Of a stretch of 21,007 nucleotides of DNA, positions 14,959 to 21,007 are shown piece by piece (within the stretch, counting starts at the first letter, position 1; every line of letters starts with the position of its first letter). A program made the position numbers and the translations under genes. The stretch comes from Proteobacteria bacterium UBA6920 (GTDB lineage Bacteria > Pseudomonadota > Gammaproteobacteria > SG8-11). The stretch is from contig DKAS01000125.1 of assembly GCA_002448875.1 (NCBI GenBank), positions 1 to 21,007 on the forward strand, in the 5' to 3' direction. The notes under the pieces were generated by a model, which was given only the letters and a program-made list of their open reading frames with translations, ran no database searches and was not told where the DNA came from.

Positions 14959-16395
14959 ATGATGCAAATATGCCTGAATTTCGCGATGGTTCTTCTCCTG
15001 CTGACCGCGTCGGCGGGCGTGGCGCAGGCGGCGGAGCTGCCGCCGGCGCTGGCGACGGCCATCAAGGACAACGGTTTCAATGACCAGGGTGTGGGGCTGT
15101 ACATCCAGGAAGTGACAGCGGCGCAGCCGCTGGCAGCGCTGCACGCCGACCAGTTTCTCAGCCCGGCGTCGGTGGCCAAGCTGCTGACCACCGCGGCGGC
15201 GCTGGATGTGCTGGGCGAGGGCTTCCGCTGGTCGACCACGGTGTCCTTCGACGGCACGCTGGACGGCGACAAGCTCAAGGGCAATGTGTATTTTCACGGC
15301 AACGGCGATCCCTACATGACCCCGGAGCGTTTCTGGCTGCTGCTCAACCGGGTTGCTATCTATGGCATCCGCCAGATCGACGGCGACGTGTTTTTCGATG
15401 ACAGCTATTTCCAGCCGGACAAGATCGACTATGGCGCGTTCGACGACCAGCCATATCGCAGCTACAACGTGGGTCCTAATGCGGTGCTGATCGGATTTCA
15501 GGCCACCGAATTTCATTTCGCGGCCAACGGTCACGATAACGGCGCGCCAGTGCAGATTACGCCGTTTCCCGATTCGCCGAAGATGCAGATCGTCAACAAT
15601 GTGCGTCTGGTCGACGGCAACTGCGGCGCCTGGGAAAAAGGCGTGAACCTGGACGTGAAAACTGTCGCCGACCGCCTGCAGGTGATTTTTAGCGGCCGCT
15701 TTGCGCGCGATTGCGGCAAGCGCACCCTGTACCGCCGGGTCATGGAAACCAGCGATCATTTTCAGCACTTTTTCCTGCCCTTGTGGGGGCAGCTGGGGGG
15801 CACGGTGTCCGGGCGGGTGCGCAATGGCACGGTGCCGGCGCGCAGCACGGTGGTGGTCGACGAGCCGTCCATCACCCTGGGCGAGGCCATCCGCCTGATC
15901 AATAAATACAGCAATAATGTCATGACGCAACAGGTGCTGCTCACCCTGGGCGCGGTGGACGGCGGGCCGCCGGGCACCACCGCCAAGGGTCTGGCCGCGG
16001 TCAAGGCCTGGCTGGCTTCCCGTCACCTGGACGATCCCGGCCTGAAGCTGGATAACGGCGCCGGCCTGTCGCGGGATACGCGGGTCAGCGCCGCGCTGCT
16101 CGGGCGCCTGCTGCTGTACGTGTTTAACCAGCCTTATATGGCGGAGTTCGTCGCGTCCCTGCCGGTGACCGGCAATGACGGTTCCATGGCTCGGCGGTTC
16201 GCCGGCGAGCCCCTGGCCGCCCATGGCCACATCAAGACCGGCCTGCTGGATTTCGTACAGTCCATGGCGGGCTACGTGGACGCGGCCTCCGGCAAGCGGT
16301 ATGTGGTGGTGCTGCTGCATAACGATCCCCTGGCCCATACCCGGGCCAGCGAGAAAATGCAGGATGCGGTGCTGCGCTGGGTATACCAGCAATAA
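14959..16395 (+). CDS. dacB: D-alanyl-D-alanine carboxypeptidase/endopeptidase (PBP4, peptidase S13)
   Basis: PBP4-type enzymes trim and cut peptidoglycan peptide cross-links in the periplasm. The 478-residue product, of usual length, starts with a signal peptide (MMQICLNFAMVLLLLTASAG then VAQAAE). All three penicillin-binding motifs are present: Ser71-Val-Ala-Lys74 in SPASVAKLLTT, Ser318-Asn-Asn320 in KYSNNVMTQQ, and Lys426-Thr-Gly428 in HIKTGLL. A large insert between the first two motifs is typical of S13. The start is the double ATG at 14959/14962, the point where the signal peptide begins; GGAA lies about 10 bases upstream of the first. The gene is transcribed away from the repeat lipoprotein. 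YaeQ follows 66 bases later, with what looks like its own promoter. Confidence 0.93.
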   Translation: MMQICLNFAMVLLLLTASAGVAQAAELPPALATAIKDNGFNDQGVGLYIQEVTAAQPLAALHADQFLSPASVAKLLTTAAALDVLGEGFRWSTTVSFDGTLDGDKLKGNVYFHGNGDPYMTPERFWLLLNRVAIYGIRQIDGDVFFDDSYFQPDKIDYGAFDDQPYRSYNVGPNAVLIGFQATEFHFAANGHDNGAPVQITPFPDSPKMQIVNNVRLVDGNCGAWEKGVNLDVKTVADRLQVIFSGRFARDCGKRTLYRRVMETSDHFQHFFLPLWGQLGGTVSGRVRNGTVPARSTVVVDEPSITLGEAIRLINKYSNNVMTQQVLLTLGAVDGGPPGTTAKGLAAVKAWLASRHLDDPGLKLDNGAGLSRDTRVSAALLGRLLLYVFNQPYMAEFVASLPVTGNDGSMARRFAGEPLAAHGHIKTGLLDFVQSMAGYVDAASGKRYVVVLLHNDPLAHTRASEKMQDAVLRWVYQQ

Positions 16396-16419
16396 CGGCG
16401 GCTGGCGCCGGCGGTGTTC

Positions 16420-16428
16420 TGTTATACT
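16420..16428 (+). promoter_or_regulatory. Extended -10 promoter element for yaeQ
   Basis: TGTTATACT is an extended -10 box (TGn plus TATACT) 33 bases before the yaeQ GTG. No good -35 box is visible 17 bases upstream, which is tolerated with an extended -10. Transcription would start near 16435, which also argues against the upstream ATG at 16414 as the yaeQ start. Confidence 0.5.
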
Positions 16429-16461
16429 GCGCTTCCCTTATTCTCCGCGGAAGCCTATCTG

Positions 16462-17004
16462 GTGGCGCTGAAAGCGACAGTATTCAAGGCCGAACTGCAG
16501 ATCGCCGATCTGGATCGCAACTATTACCAGACCCATGCGCTGACCCTGGCCCAGCATCCCTCGGAAACCGATGAACGCATGCTGCTGCGGCTGCTGGCGT
16601 TTGCCCTTAACGCCGGCGAGTTTCTGCAATTCGGCCGCGGCATCAGCGCCACCGATGAGCCGGATCTCTGGGCGCGGGATCTGACCGGCGCCATCGATCT
16701 GTGGATAGACCTGGGCCAGCCGGAGGAAAAGCGGGTGCGCCGGGCCTGTGGCCGCGCGCGCCAGGTGGTGATCTATGCCTACGGCGGTACGGCGGCGGAA
16801 AGCTGGTGGCGGCAGAACGCCGGCCGGCTTGCCGGCCTGGGTAATCTTGCGGTTTATAATGTGCCGCAGGCGCAAAGCCGGCAGTTGGCGTCACTGACGC
16901 AGCGCAGCATGCAACTGCAATGCACTGTTCAAGACGGGCTGGTGTGGCTGGCCGATACCGCGACCCAAGTGCAGGTGGAGCCCCAGCGCTGGTTACCGGC
17001 CTAG
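16462..17004 (+). CDS. yaeQ: YaeQ family protein
   Basis: The 180-residue product aligns end to end with E. coli YaeQ as I remember it: the start ALKATVFKAELQIADLDRN, then LAQHPSETDERMLLRLLAF, DEPDLW, IDLWIDLGQPEEKR and LQCTVQDGLVWL. YaeQ has a PD-(D/E)xK nuclease-like fold; the conserved acidic residues and the Glu-x-Arg region fit that, but its cellular role is not settled. I choose the GTG at 16462 because it corresponds to the E. coli start and has GGAAG eight bases upstream. An ATG at 16414 would add 16 residues not found in the family and would lie before the apparent promoter. DUF1499 follows 28 bases later on the same strand and may share the transcript. Confidence 0.93.
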   Translation: MALKATVFKAELQIADLDRNYYQTHALTLAQHPSETDERMLLRLLAFALNAGEFLQFGRGISATDEPDLWARDLTGAIDLWIDLGQPEEKRVRRACGRARQVVIYAYGGTAAESWWRQNAGRLAGLGNLAVYNVPQAQSRQLASLTQRSMQLQCTVQDGLVWLADTATQVQVEPQRWLPA

Positions 17005-17032
17005 GCGCCGTTCGATCCTCGAGGTTATGGCC

Positions 17033-17527
17033 ATGAAATTTTTCTTGCTGGTACTTGTCGTGCTGTTGCTGCCGCTGGGCGGCCTGGCGGTGCTGTCGCT
17101 GATGTCCCGCCAGGCGCCGATCCTGGGCCTGCAGCAGGGCAAACTCCTGGCCTGTGGACCGCAACCCAATTGCGTGTGCAGTGAATCCCATGACGGGGCA
17201 GCCGCGGCGGCGATGGTGGCACCACTGCAGGCCGGCCGCCTGCCGCCACCCCAGGCCTGGGCGCTGTTGCGGCAGGTCGTCGGTGTCACCGGCGGCCGGG
17301 TGGTAACCGATGATGGCACGTATCTGCACGCGGAGTACACCACTGCCTGGTGGCGTTTCATCGATGATGTGGAGATCCGGGCGGACGCGGCGACCGGCAT
17401 CCTGCACGTCCGTTCCGCGTCGCGCGTGGGTCACAGCGATCTGGGGGCCAATCGCGAGCGGGTGGAATTCCTGCGCCGGGAGCTGCGCCGCCTCAGCGAC
17501 GGCGCGGTGCAGCTGGCCAGCCGCTGA
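17033..17527 (+). CDS. DUF1499 family membrane-anchored or exported protein
   Basis: The 164-residue product starts with a strongly hydrophobic segment (FFLLVLVVLLLPLGGLAVLSL) that is either a membrane anchor or a signal peptide. The rest is a DUF1499 domain: the CGPQPNCVCSES motif near residues 40-50, a WWRFIDDVEIR strand pair, and the HVRSASRVGHSDLGANRERV C-terminal signature. The function of DUF1499 is not established. Two in-frame ATGs exist at 17027 and 17033; I prefer 17033 because GAGG at 17021-17024 then has an eight-base spacing rather than two. It is probably co-transcribed with yaeQ and is convergent with the DUF3592 gene. Confidence 0.87.
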   Translation: MKFFLLVLVVLLLPLGGLAVLSLMSRQAPILGLQQGKLLACGPQPNCVCSESHDGAAAAAMVAPLQAGRLPPPQAWALLRQVVGVTGGRVVTDDGTYLHAEYTTAWWRFIDDVEIRADAATGILHVRSASRVGHSDLGANRERVEFLRRELRRLSDGAVQLASR

Positions 17528-17562
17528 GGCGCGCGGCCGGCAAGGCATCAGCGCAGGGACTG

Positions 17563-17982
17563 CTAACTTCCGAAAATGATGAACAGAATGGCGAACAGCG
17601 TCGTCAGCACGCCGGTGGCCAGCAGCAGCCAGTCGCTGCCGCCGGGATCCAGGGTAGCGCGGGCGGGGTGCTGCGGATCGCAGTGCACCGTCAGTGTCGT
17701 TCCCGGTTGATAGGCGGCGGCGAAACGCTCCAGGGTTTCCCGCGACGGCATGTCGTCGGCCAGCGTCAGTTCCTGTCGGTAATCGTTGCCCGCGACCTGA
17801 TACACGTATTCCATGCGCGGCGCCACGCCGATCTGCGCCGGGTGCAATGCCACCACCGTAGCGCTGACCCGGGGCCAGGCACGGCGGCGCCGGCTGCGCG
17901 CAAACACCCGCCAGCCCCAGAAGCTCACTCCCAGACCGGCGCAGAGAAATGCATACAGGATCACGCTGTAGGGATTGAACAC
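17563..17982 (-). CDS. DUF3592 family membrane protein
   Basis: A 139-residue protein with two membrane segments: near the N-terminus (SVILYAFLCAGLGVSFWGW) and at the C-terminus (WLLLATGVLTTLFAILFIIF). Between them is an extra-membrane beta domain with the DUF3592 pattern: ARSRRRRAWPRVSATVV, MEYVYQVAGNDY, YQPGTTLTVHCDPQHPARATL. Its function is unknown. I choose the GTG at 17982, which directly precedes the first membrane segment. An ATG at 18054 would add 24 residues, but it lies upstream of a clear extended -10 box (18029-18037), overlaps an inverted repeat and has no ribosome site. The GTG has only a distant GAGG (about 12 bases), so the start is not certain. It is divergent from the signal peptidase homologue. 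Confidence 0.8.
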   Translation of the reverse strand: MFNPYSVILYAFLCAGLGVSFWGWRVFARSRRRRAWPRVSATVVALHPAQIGVAPRMEYVYQVAGNDYRQELTLADDMPSRETLERFAAAYQPGTTLTVHCDPQHPARATLDPGGSDWLLLATGVLTTLFAILFIIFGS

Positions 17983-18028
17983 AGGGGTATCGCGCCTCGT
18001 CGGGACGGTTACGGTGGGGAACTGCGCG

Positions 18029-18037
18029 AGTATAGCA
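18029..18037 (-). promoter_or_regulatory. Extended -10 promoter element for the DUF3592 gene
   Basis: On the minus strand this reads TGCTATACT, an extended -10 box of the same form as the one before yaeQ. It would give a leader of about 40 bases before the GTG at 17982. Its -35 position (about 18052-18057) falls inside the left arm of the palindrome at 18052-18081. Confidence 0.5.
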
Positions 18038-18051
18038 GCAATTGCTCCTGT

Positions 18052-18081
18052 CATTGACCAGGCATCGTTACTTGGTCAATG
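18052..18081. promoter_or_regulatory. Perfect inverted repeat, probable operator
   Basis: CATTGACCA (18052-18060) and TGGTCAATG (18073-18081) are perfect 9-base arms separated by 12 bases, giving arm centres 21 bases apart, two helical turns. It overlaps the inferred -35 of the DUF3592 promoter and lies in the divergent region before the signal peptidase homologue. This geometry suits a dimeric repressor or activator. Confidence 0.5.
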
Positions 18082-18106
18082 TTCCGCCCCCTGGCAGGGG
18101 GCGGAA
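18082..18106. repeat. Second perfect inverted repeat (hairpin) in the same divergent region
   Basis: TTCCGCCCCC (18082-18091) and GGGGGCGGAA (18097-18106) form a perfect 10-bp stem with loop TGGCA, directly abutting the first palindrome. Neither side has the expected T-run for a terminator, and no gene ends here. It may be part of a regulatory region or form a structure in the 5' leader of the downstream gene. Confidence 0.6.
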
Positions 18107-18183
18107 ACGCAGTGCGGACAGGTGGTGCTTTAATTCGCCGGGGGTATTTGCTAAATTTACCGGTACTTTTTTGGAACCTCGTT

Positions 18184-19089
18184 ATGCCAGCCGATACCAA
18201 GGCCAAATCCCGCAGCCGCCATCTCTGGTCGGCGACGCTGCTGGCGCTGCTGACACCCTGTCTGGGCATGCTGTATCTGGGCCGGGGGCGGCGCGCCGGA
18301 TTGTATCTGGCGGCCGAAGTGGCGGTGCTGGCGGCCACCTACGCGGCGATTGCCAGCGATGTCTGGCCATACGCTTTCAGCCTCTTTCCCCTGCGCTGGC
18401 TGTTGCTGCTGGCGGGTCTTATCGATACCCGGCGCATCGCCCGTTACTCCGATCGCTGGTTTGCCGGTCCCTGGTATTCCCGCGGCTGGGGGCTGGCAGT
18501 GCTGTGTCTGGTGCCGGTACTGGTGTTGGGTTCGCTGCGCCTGCTGGCGCTTGACCTGGTACCCCTGGCTTCGCCGTTGATGATGCCGACGCTGCTGCCC
18601 AGTGATTATGTGCTGGTGCAGAAAATCGCTTTCGGCGGCGCGGCGGGTTTGCAGCGCGGTGATATCATTGCCCTGCGGGTACCCGGTGAACCGCGGGCCG
18701 TGAGCGTGTGCCGGCTGATCGGCCTGCCGGGTGACAGTATCCTCTATCAGGGCAAGGCCTTGTATATCAACAGCGTGCAAGTGCCGCTGCAGCTGATCGG
18801 GCCCGCCGCCAACCGGCAGGCGGTTTTCACCGACTATTGGGAGACTTTCGCCGACCAGCGCCACCGCATCCACCTGGACAACCGACGGCCGCCCCAGGAT
18901 CTGCAGACCACGCTGGCCGCTGACAGCTACTTTGTGCTCGGCGATAATCGCGACAACAGCACCGACAGCCGGCAGTTCGGCCCGGTGCCGATCGCGAACA
19001 TCATCGGCCGGGTGGCGCGCATAATCTGGAACGACGGCGGTGATGGCATGCAACTGCGCGCCGCGCGCCTGCTCAGCATACCGCTGTAA
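18184..19089 (+). CDS. Signal peptidase I (LepB, S26A) homologue lacking both catalytic residues
   Basis: The 301-residue protein has three or four N-terminal membrane segments (about residues 12-55, 62-80, 98-120), including LLTPCLGMLYLGRGRRAG, followed by a periplasmic signal peptidase I fold. Box motifs are clear: MMPTLLPSDYVLVQK, RGDIIALRVPGEP, RLIGLPGD and LGDNRDNSTDSRQFGPVP. However, at the catalytic Ser (S of SMMPT in E. coli LepB Ser90) this protein has Leu132, in ASPLMMPT, and at the catalytic Lys (K of KRAVGLPGD, Lys145) it has Cys176, in VCRLIGLPGD. It therefore should not cleave signal peptides by the known mechanism, and the genome should hold a true lepB elsewhere. The ATG at 18184 has GGAA seven bases upstream; the open frame extends to 18079 without support. 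Confidence 0.9.
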   Translation: MPADTKAKSRSRHLWSATLLALLTPCLGMLYLGRGRRAGLYLAAEVAVLAATYAAIASDVWPYAFSLFPLRWLLLLAGLIDTRRIARYSDRWFAGPWYSRGWGLAVLCLVPVLVLGSLRLLALDLVPLASPLMMPTLLPSDYVLVQKIAFGGAAGLQRGDIIALRVPGEPRAVSVCRLIGLPGDSILYQGKALYINSVQVPLQLIGPAANRQAVFTDYWETFADQRHRIHLDNRRPPQDLQTTLAADSYFVLGDNRDNSTDSRQFGPVPIANIIGRVARIIWNDGGDGMQLRAARLLSIPL

Positions 19090-19131
19090 ACACGCCGCCC
19101 GGGCGGCGGCGCGATTGACAAGGGCAAGACC

Positions 19132-19671
19132 ATGGGAAATTCTTTATTCGACCAAATGAAAAAAGCCGGCCTGGTGGACGACAAGAAAGCCAAGCAGGTC
19201 AAACGCGAGAAGCACCAGCAGTTGAAGCAGGGCAAGAGCACCGCCGCCGACGATGGCGGCAAGGCGCTGGCGCAACAGGCCCAGGCGGAGAAAGTGGCTC
19301 GCGACCGCGAACTGAACCAGCAGCGGCAGACGGAAGCCGGGCAGCGCGCGCTGCTGGCGCAGGTGCAGCAGATCGTCGCTGGCTGCCGGATCACGGTGAG
19401 CGAGGGCGACATCGCCTTCAATTTCTCCGATGACGGCAAGGTGCGACGTATCTACGTCGACAAGGCCCTGCAGAGCCAGCTGACCCGCGGGCAGGTGGCG
19501 ATCATCCGTTGTGAAGAGCGCTACGAACTGGTGCCGGCGGCAGCGGCGCGCAAGATCAGCGAACGCCACGCGCCGGCCATCGTCCTGTGGAATACCGACG
19601 CCGGGCCCAGCGCTGACGCTGACGACGATCCTTACGCCGATTATCAGGTGCCCGACGATCTGATGTGGTGA
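19132..19671 (+). CDS. yaiL: DUF2058 (YaiL-like) cytoplasmic protein
   Basis: A 179-residue soluble protein matching E. coli YaiL in layout: a short helix FDQMKKAGLVDDKKAKQVKR, a long Lys/Gln-rich charged helix (residues about 20-75, including AQAEKVARDRELNQQRQTEA) likely to be coiled or extended, and a C-terminal beta domain with FNFSDDGKVRRIYVDKALQ and ERYELVPAAAARKI. It ends in an acidic tail. YaiL is described as a nucleoprotein or polynucleotide-associated protein, but its function is not established. The ATG is preceded by AAGGGCAAG. It follows the signal peptidase homologue by 42 bases on the same strand and is convergent with the ABC-F gene, 19 bases apart. Confidence 0.88.
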   Translation: MGNSLFDQMKKAGLVDDKKAKQVKREKHQQLKQGKSTAADDGGKALAQQAQAEKVARDRELNQQRQTEAGQRALLAQVQQIVAGCRITVSEGDIAFNFSDDGKVRRIYVDKALQSQLTRGQVAIIRCEERYELVPAAAARKISERHAPAIVLWNTDAGPSADADDDPYADYQVPDDLMW

Positions 19672-19690
19672 AGCACGGCGCCGCCGCGCG

Positions 19691-21007
19691 TCAGGAGGCG
19701 GGCGGGTTGGCGGCGTCGTCCAGTCGTTCCAGCAGCTCGCTGGATTCCAGCCATTGTTCTTCCAGTTGCGCCAGCCGCCGCTGACCGTCGTTTTGCTGAG
19801 TCAGTAGATCCTGCAGACGTTGCTGCTGACTGCCATCGTACAGGCTTTGCTCCGCCAGTTGCGTCTGCAGCCGGCCATTCTCCTCCTGCTGCTTCGCCAT
19901 CTGCTGTTCGAGTTTCTGCAGCTTGCCGCGCAGCTGCTGGCTTTGCTGCCGCTGCGCGGCATCGGCCTGCCGCTGCTGTTTGCGCCCGCCGGGGGCTTTG
20001 TCCTGTTTGCCGGCCGTGTTTTCCTTGTCCTGTTCCCGGATCCAGCGCCGGTAGTCGTCCAGGTCGCCGTCGAACGGCGCTACCCGGCCGGCGGCCACCA
20101 GCAGCAGGGAGTCGGTGACGGTGCGCAGCAGGTGCCGGTCGTGGGACACCACCAGCATGGCGCCGCTGTAATCCTGCAGCGCCATGTTCAAAGCATGGCG
20201 CATTTCCAGGTCCAGGTGGTTGGTGGGTTCGTCCAGCAGCAGCAGATTGGGTTTCTGATAGACGATGATGGCCAGCACCAGGCGCGCCTTTTCCCCGCCG
20301 GACAAGGGACCGATGGGGGAGGTGGCCATGTCTCCCTGGAAGGCGAAACTGCCGAGGAAATTGCGCAGGTCTTTTTCCGTGGCGCGCGGGTCCAGGCGTT
20401 GCAGATGCAACAGGGGGCTGGCCTGGTGGTCCAGTTGCTCCAGCTGATGCTGGGCGAAATAGCCTATTTTAATGTCCTTGGCTTCGGTGCGCTGGCCGGC
20501 ACTGGCCTGCAGTTCACCGGCCAGCAGTTTGATCAGGGTGGACTTGCCGGCACCGTTATAACCCAGCAGGCCGATGCGGCTACCGGTCAGAATATTCAGC
20601 GTGACCGCCCGCAGAATGTTCTTGTCGCCGTAACCGACGCTGACCTCTTCCAGGTGCAGCAACTGGTCGGGCAGACGATCCGGCGTGCGGAAGCCGAAGG
20701 TGAACGGTGAATCCACATGGGCGGCGCTCAGCGGCGTCAGGCGCTCCAGCGCCTTGACCCGGCTCTGCGCCTGGCGGGCGCGGGTGGCCTGGGCGCGAAA
20801 GCGGTCGACGAAGGACTGCATGTGGGCGATTTGCCGCTGCTGCTTTTCGTAAGCGGCCTGCTGGCCCGCCAGTTTTTCCGCACGCCGTATTTCGAAAGCG
20901 GAATAGTTGCCGGTGTACAGACTGAGCGCGCCCTGCTCGATGTGGGCGATATGGGTGGTGACGCGGTCGAGAAAATCCCGGTCGTGGGAGATCAGCAGCA
21001 GGGTGCC
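19691..21007 (-). CDS. yheS: ABC-F family ATPase, YheS-like (5' truncated by window edge)
   Basis: ABC-F proteins are soluble twin-ATPase factors that act on the ribosome. The frame is open to the window edge, so about 438 C-terminal residues are visible and the first ATPase domain is mostly missing. In order: the H-loop of domain 1 (LLLISHDRDFLD), the inter-domain linker with YTGNYSAFEIRRAEKLA and MQSFVDRFRAQATRARQAQS, a complete domain 2 with Walker A GYNGAGKST (about 20536-20562), signature LSGGEKARLVLA, Walker B LLLLDEPTNHLD and VVSHDRHLL, and a Gln/Glu-rich coiled-coil C-terminal tail. The linker and HVDSPFTFGFR wording are closest to YheS rather than EttA or Uup. No transmembrane segments are present. 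Confidence 0.94.
   Translation of the reverse strand, partial: GTLLLISHDRDFLDRVTTHIAHIEQGALSLYTGNYSAFEIRRAEKLAGQQAAYEKQQRQIAHMQSFVDRFRAQATRARQAQSRVKALERLTPLSAAHVDSPFTFGFRTPDRLPDQLLHLEEVSVGYGDKNILRAVTLNILTGSRIGLLGYNGAGKSTLIKLLAGELQASAGQRTEAKDIKIGYFAQHQLEQLDHQASPLLHLQRLDPRATEKDLRNFLGSFAFQGDMATSPIGPLSGGEKARLVLAIIVYQKPNLLLLDEPTNHLDLEMRHALNMALQDYSGAMLVVSHDRHLLRTVTDSLLLVAAGRVAPFDGDLDDYRRWIREQDKENTAGKQDKAPGGRKQQRQADAAQRQQSQQLRGKLQKLEQQMAKQQEENGRLQTQLAEQSLYDGSQQQRLQDLLTQQNDGQRRLAQLEEQWLESSELLERLDDAANPPAS

Noticed and set aside
14764..16392. A 542-codon open frame on the minus strand opposite dacB
   Set aside because: It is the antisense of a clear PBP4 gene with all motifs; its translation is His/Gln/Arg-rich without domains, as expected from GC-rich shadow frames.
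19679..19715. CGCCGCC/GGCGGCG dyad between yaiL and yheS as a terminator
   Set aside because: The loop of over 20 bases and overlap with coding sequence make it weak; such arms are common in GC-rich DNA.

Overview
The window is GC-rich, densely coding bacterial chromosome with genes on both strands. I infer a gammaproteobacterium: it carries homologues of YaeQ, YaiL (DUF2058) and the ABC-F protein YheS, a PBP4-type DacB, and a SUF operon with SufE. Genus cannot be read from this stretch. I see no tRNA, rRNA, CRISPR array, intact insertion sequence or phage gene.

Layout. 1-3855 (+): a tightly packed SUF iron-sulfur assembly operon, sufB (5' end off the window), sufC, sufD, a DUF59 SUF-associated protein, an IscA/SufA-type carrier and sufE. 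No cysteine desulfurase (sufS) lies between sufD and sufE. 3871-5153 (-): a signal-less NMT1/THI5-like substrate-binding fold protein behind a small RraB-like protein. 5520-9792: an alpha/beta-hydrolase lipoprotein (+), a glutamate dehydrogenase-family enzyme (+), a small P-loop kinase-like protein (-) and a YqjM/XenA-type ene-reductase (+). 9793-10365: a long non-annotated stretch with a possible frame-broken small gene, an AT-rich island, short repeats and a strong hairpin. 10366-12006: a secreted rhodanese-like protein (-) and a COG4119-type Nudix hydrolase (+). 12039-16395: a seven-repeat PPC-like lipoprotein (-) divergent from dacB (+), with a CRP-like site between. 16462-19671: yaeQ, a DUF1499 protein, a DUF3592 membrane protein (-), a signal peptidase I homologue, and yaiL. 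19691-end (-): yheS-like ABC-F ATPase, 5' end off the window.

How they fit together. SUF is the only clear pathway: SufBCD is the scaffold, SufE supplies sulfur, and the IscA-type and DUF59 proteins act in cluster transfer or maturation. The rest is a mosaic of single genes and pairs. Several are cell-envelope proteins (two lipoproteins, PBP4, DUF1499, DUF3592, signal peptidase homologue).

Most notable: the signal peptidase I homologue at 18184-19089 keeps the family fold motifs but has Leu at the catalytic Ser position and Cys at the catalytic Lys position, so it looks like a membrane pseudo-enzyme. It is divergent from the DUF3592 gene, across two perfect inverted repeats, one of which overlaps the -35 region inferred for the DUF3592 promoter. 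Next are conserved Cys hairpins in the PPC-like lipoprotein, a secreted rhodanese-like protein with no Cys in the expected active loop, and a probable unannotated, frame-broken small gene at 9796-10140.
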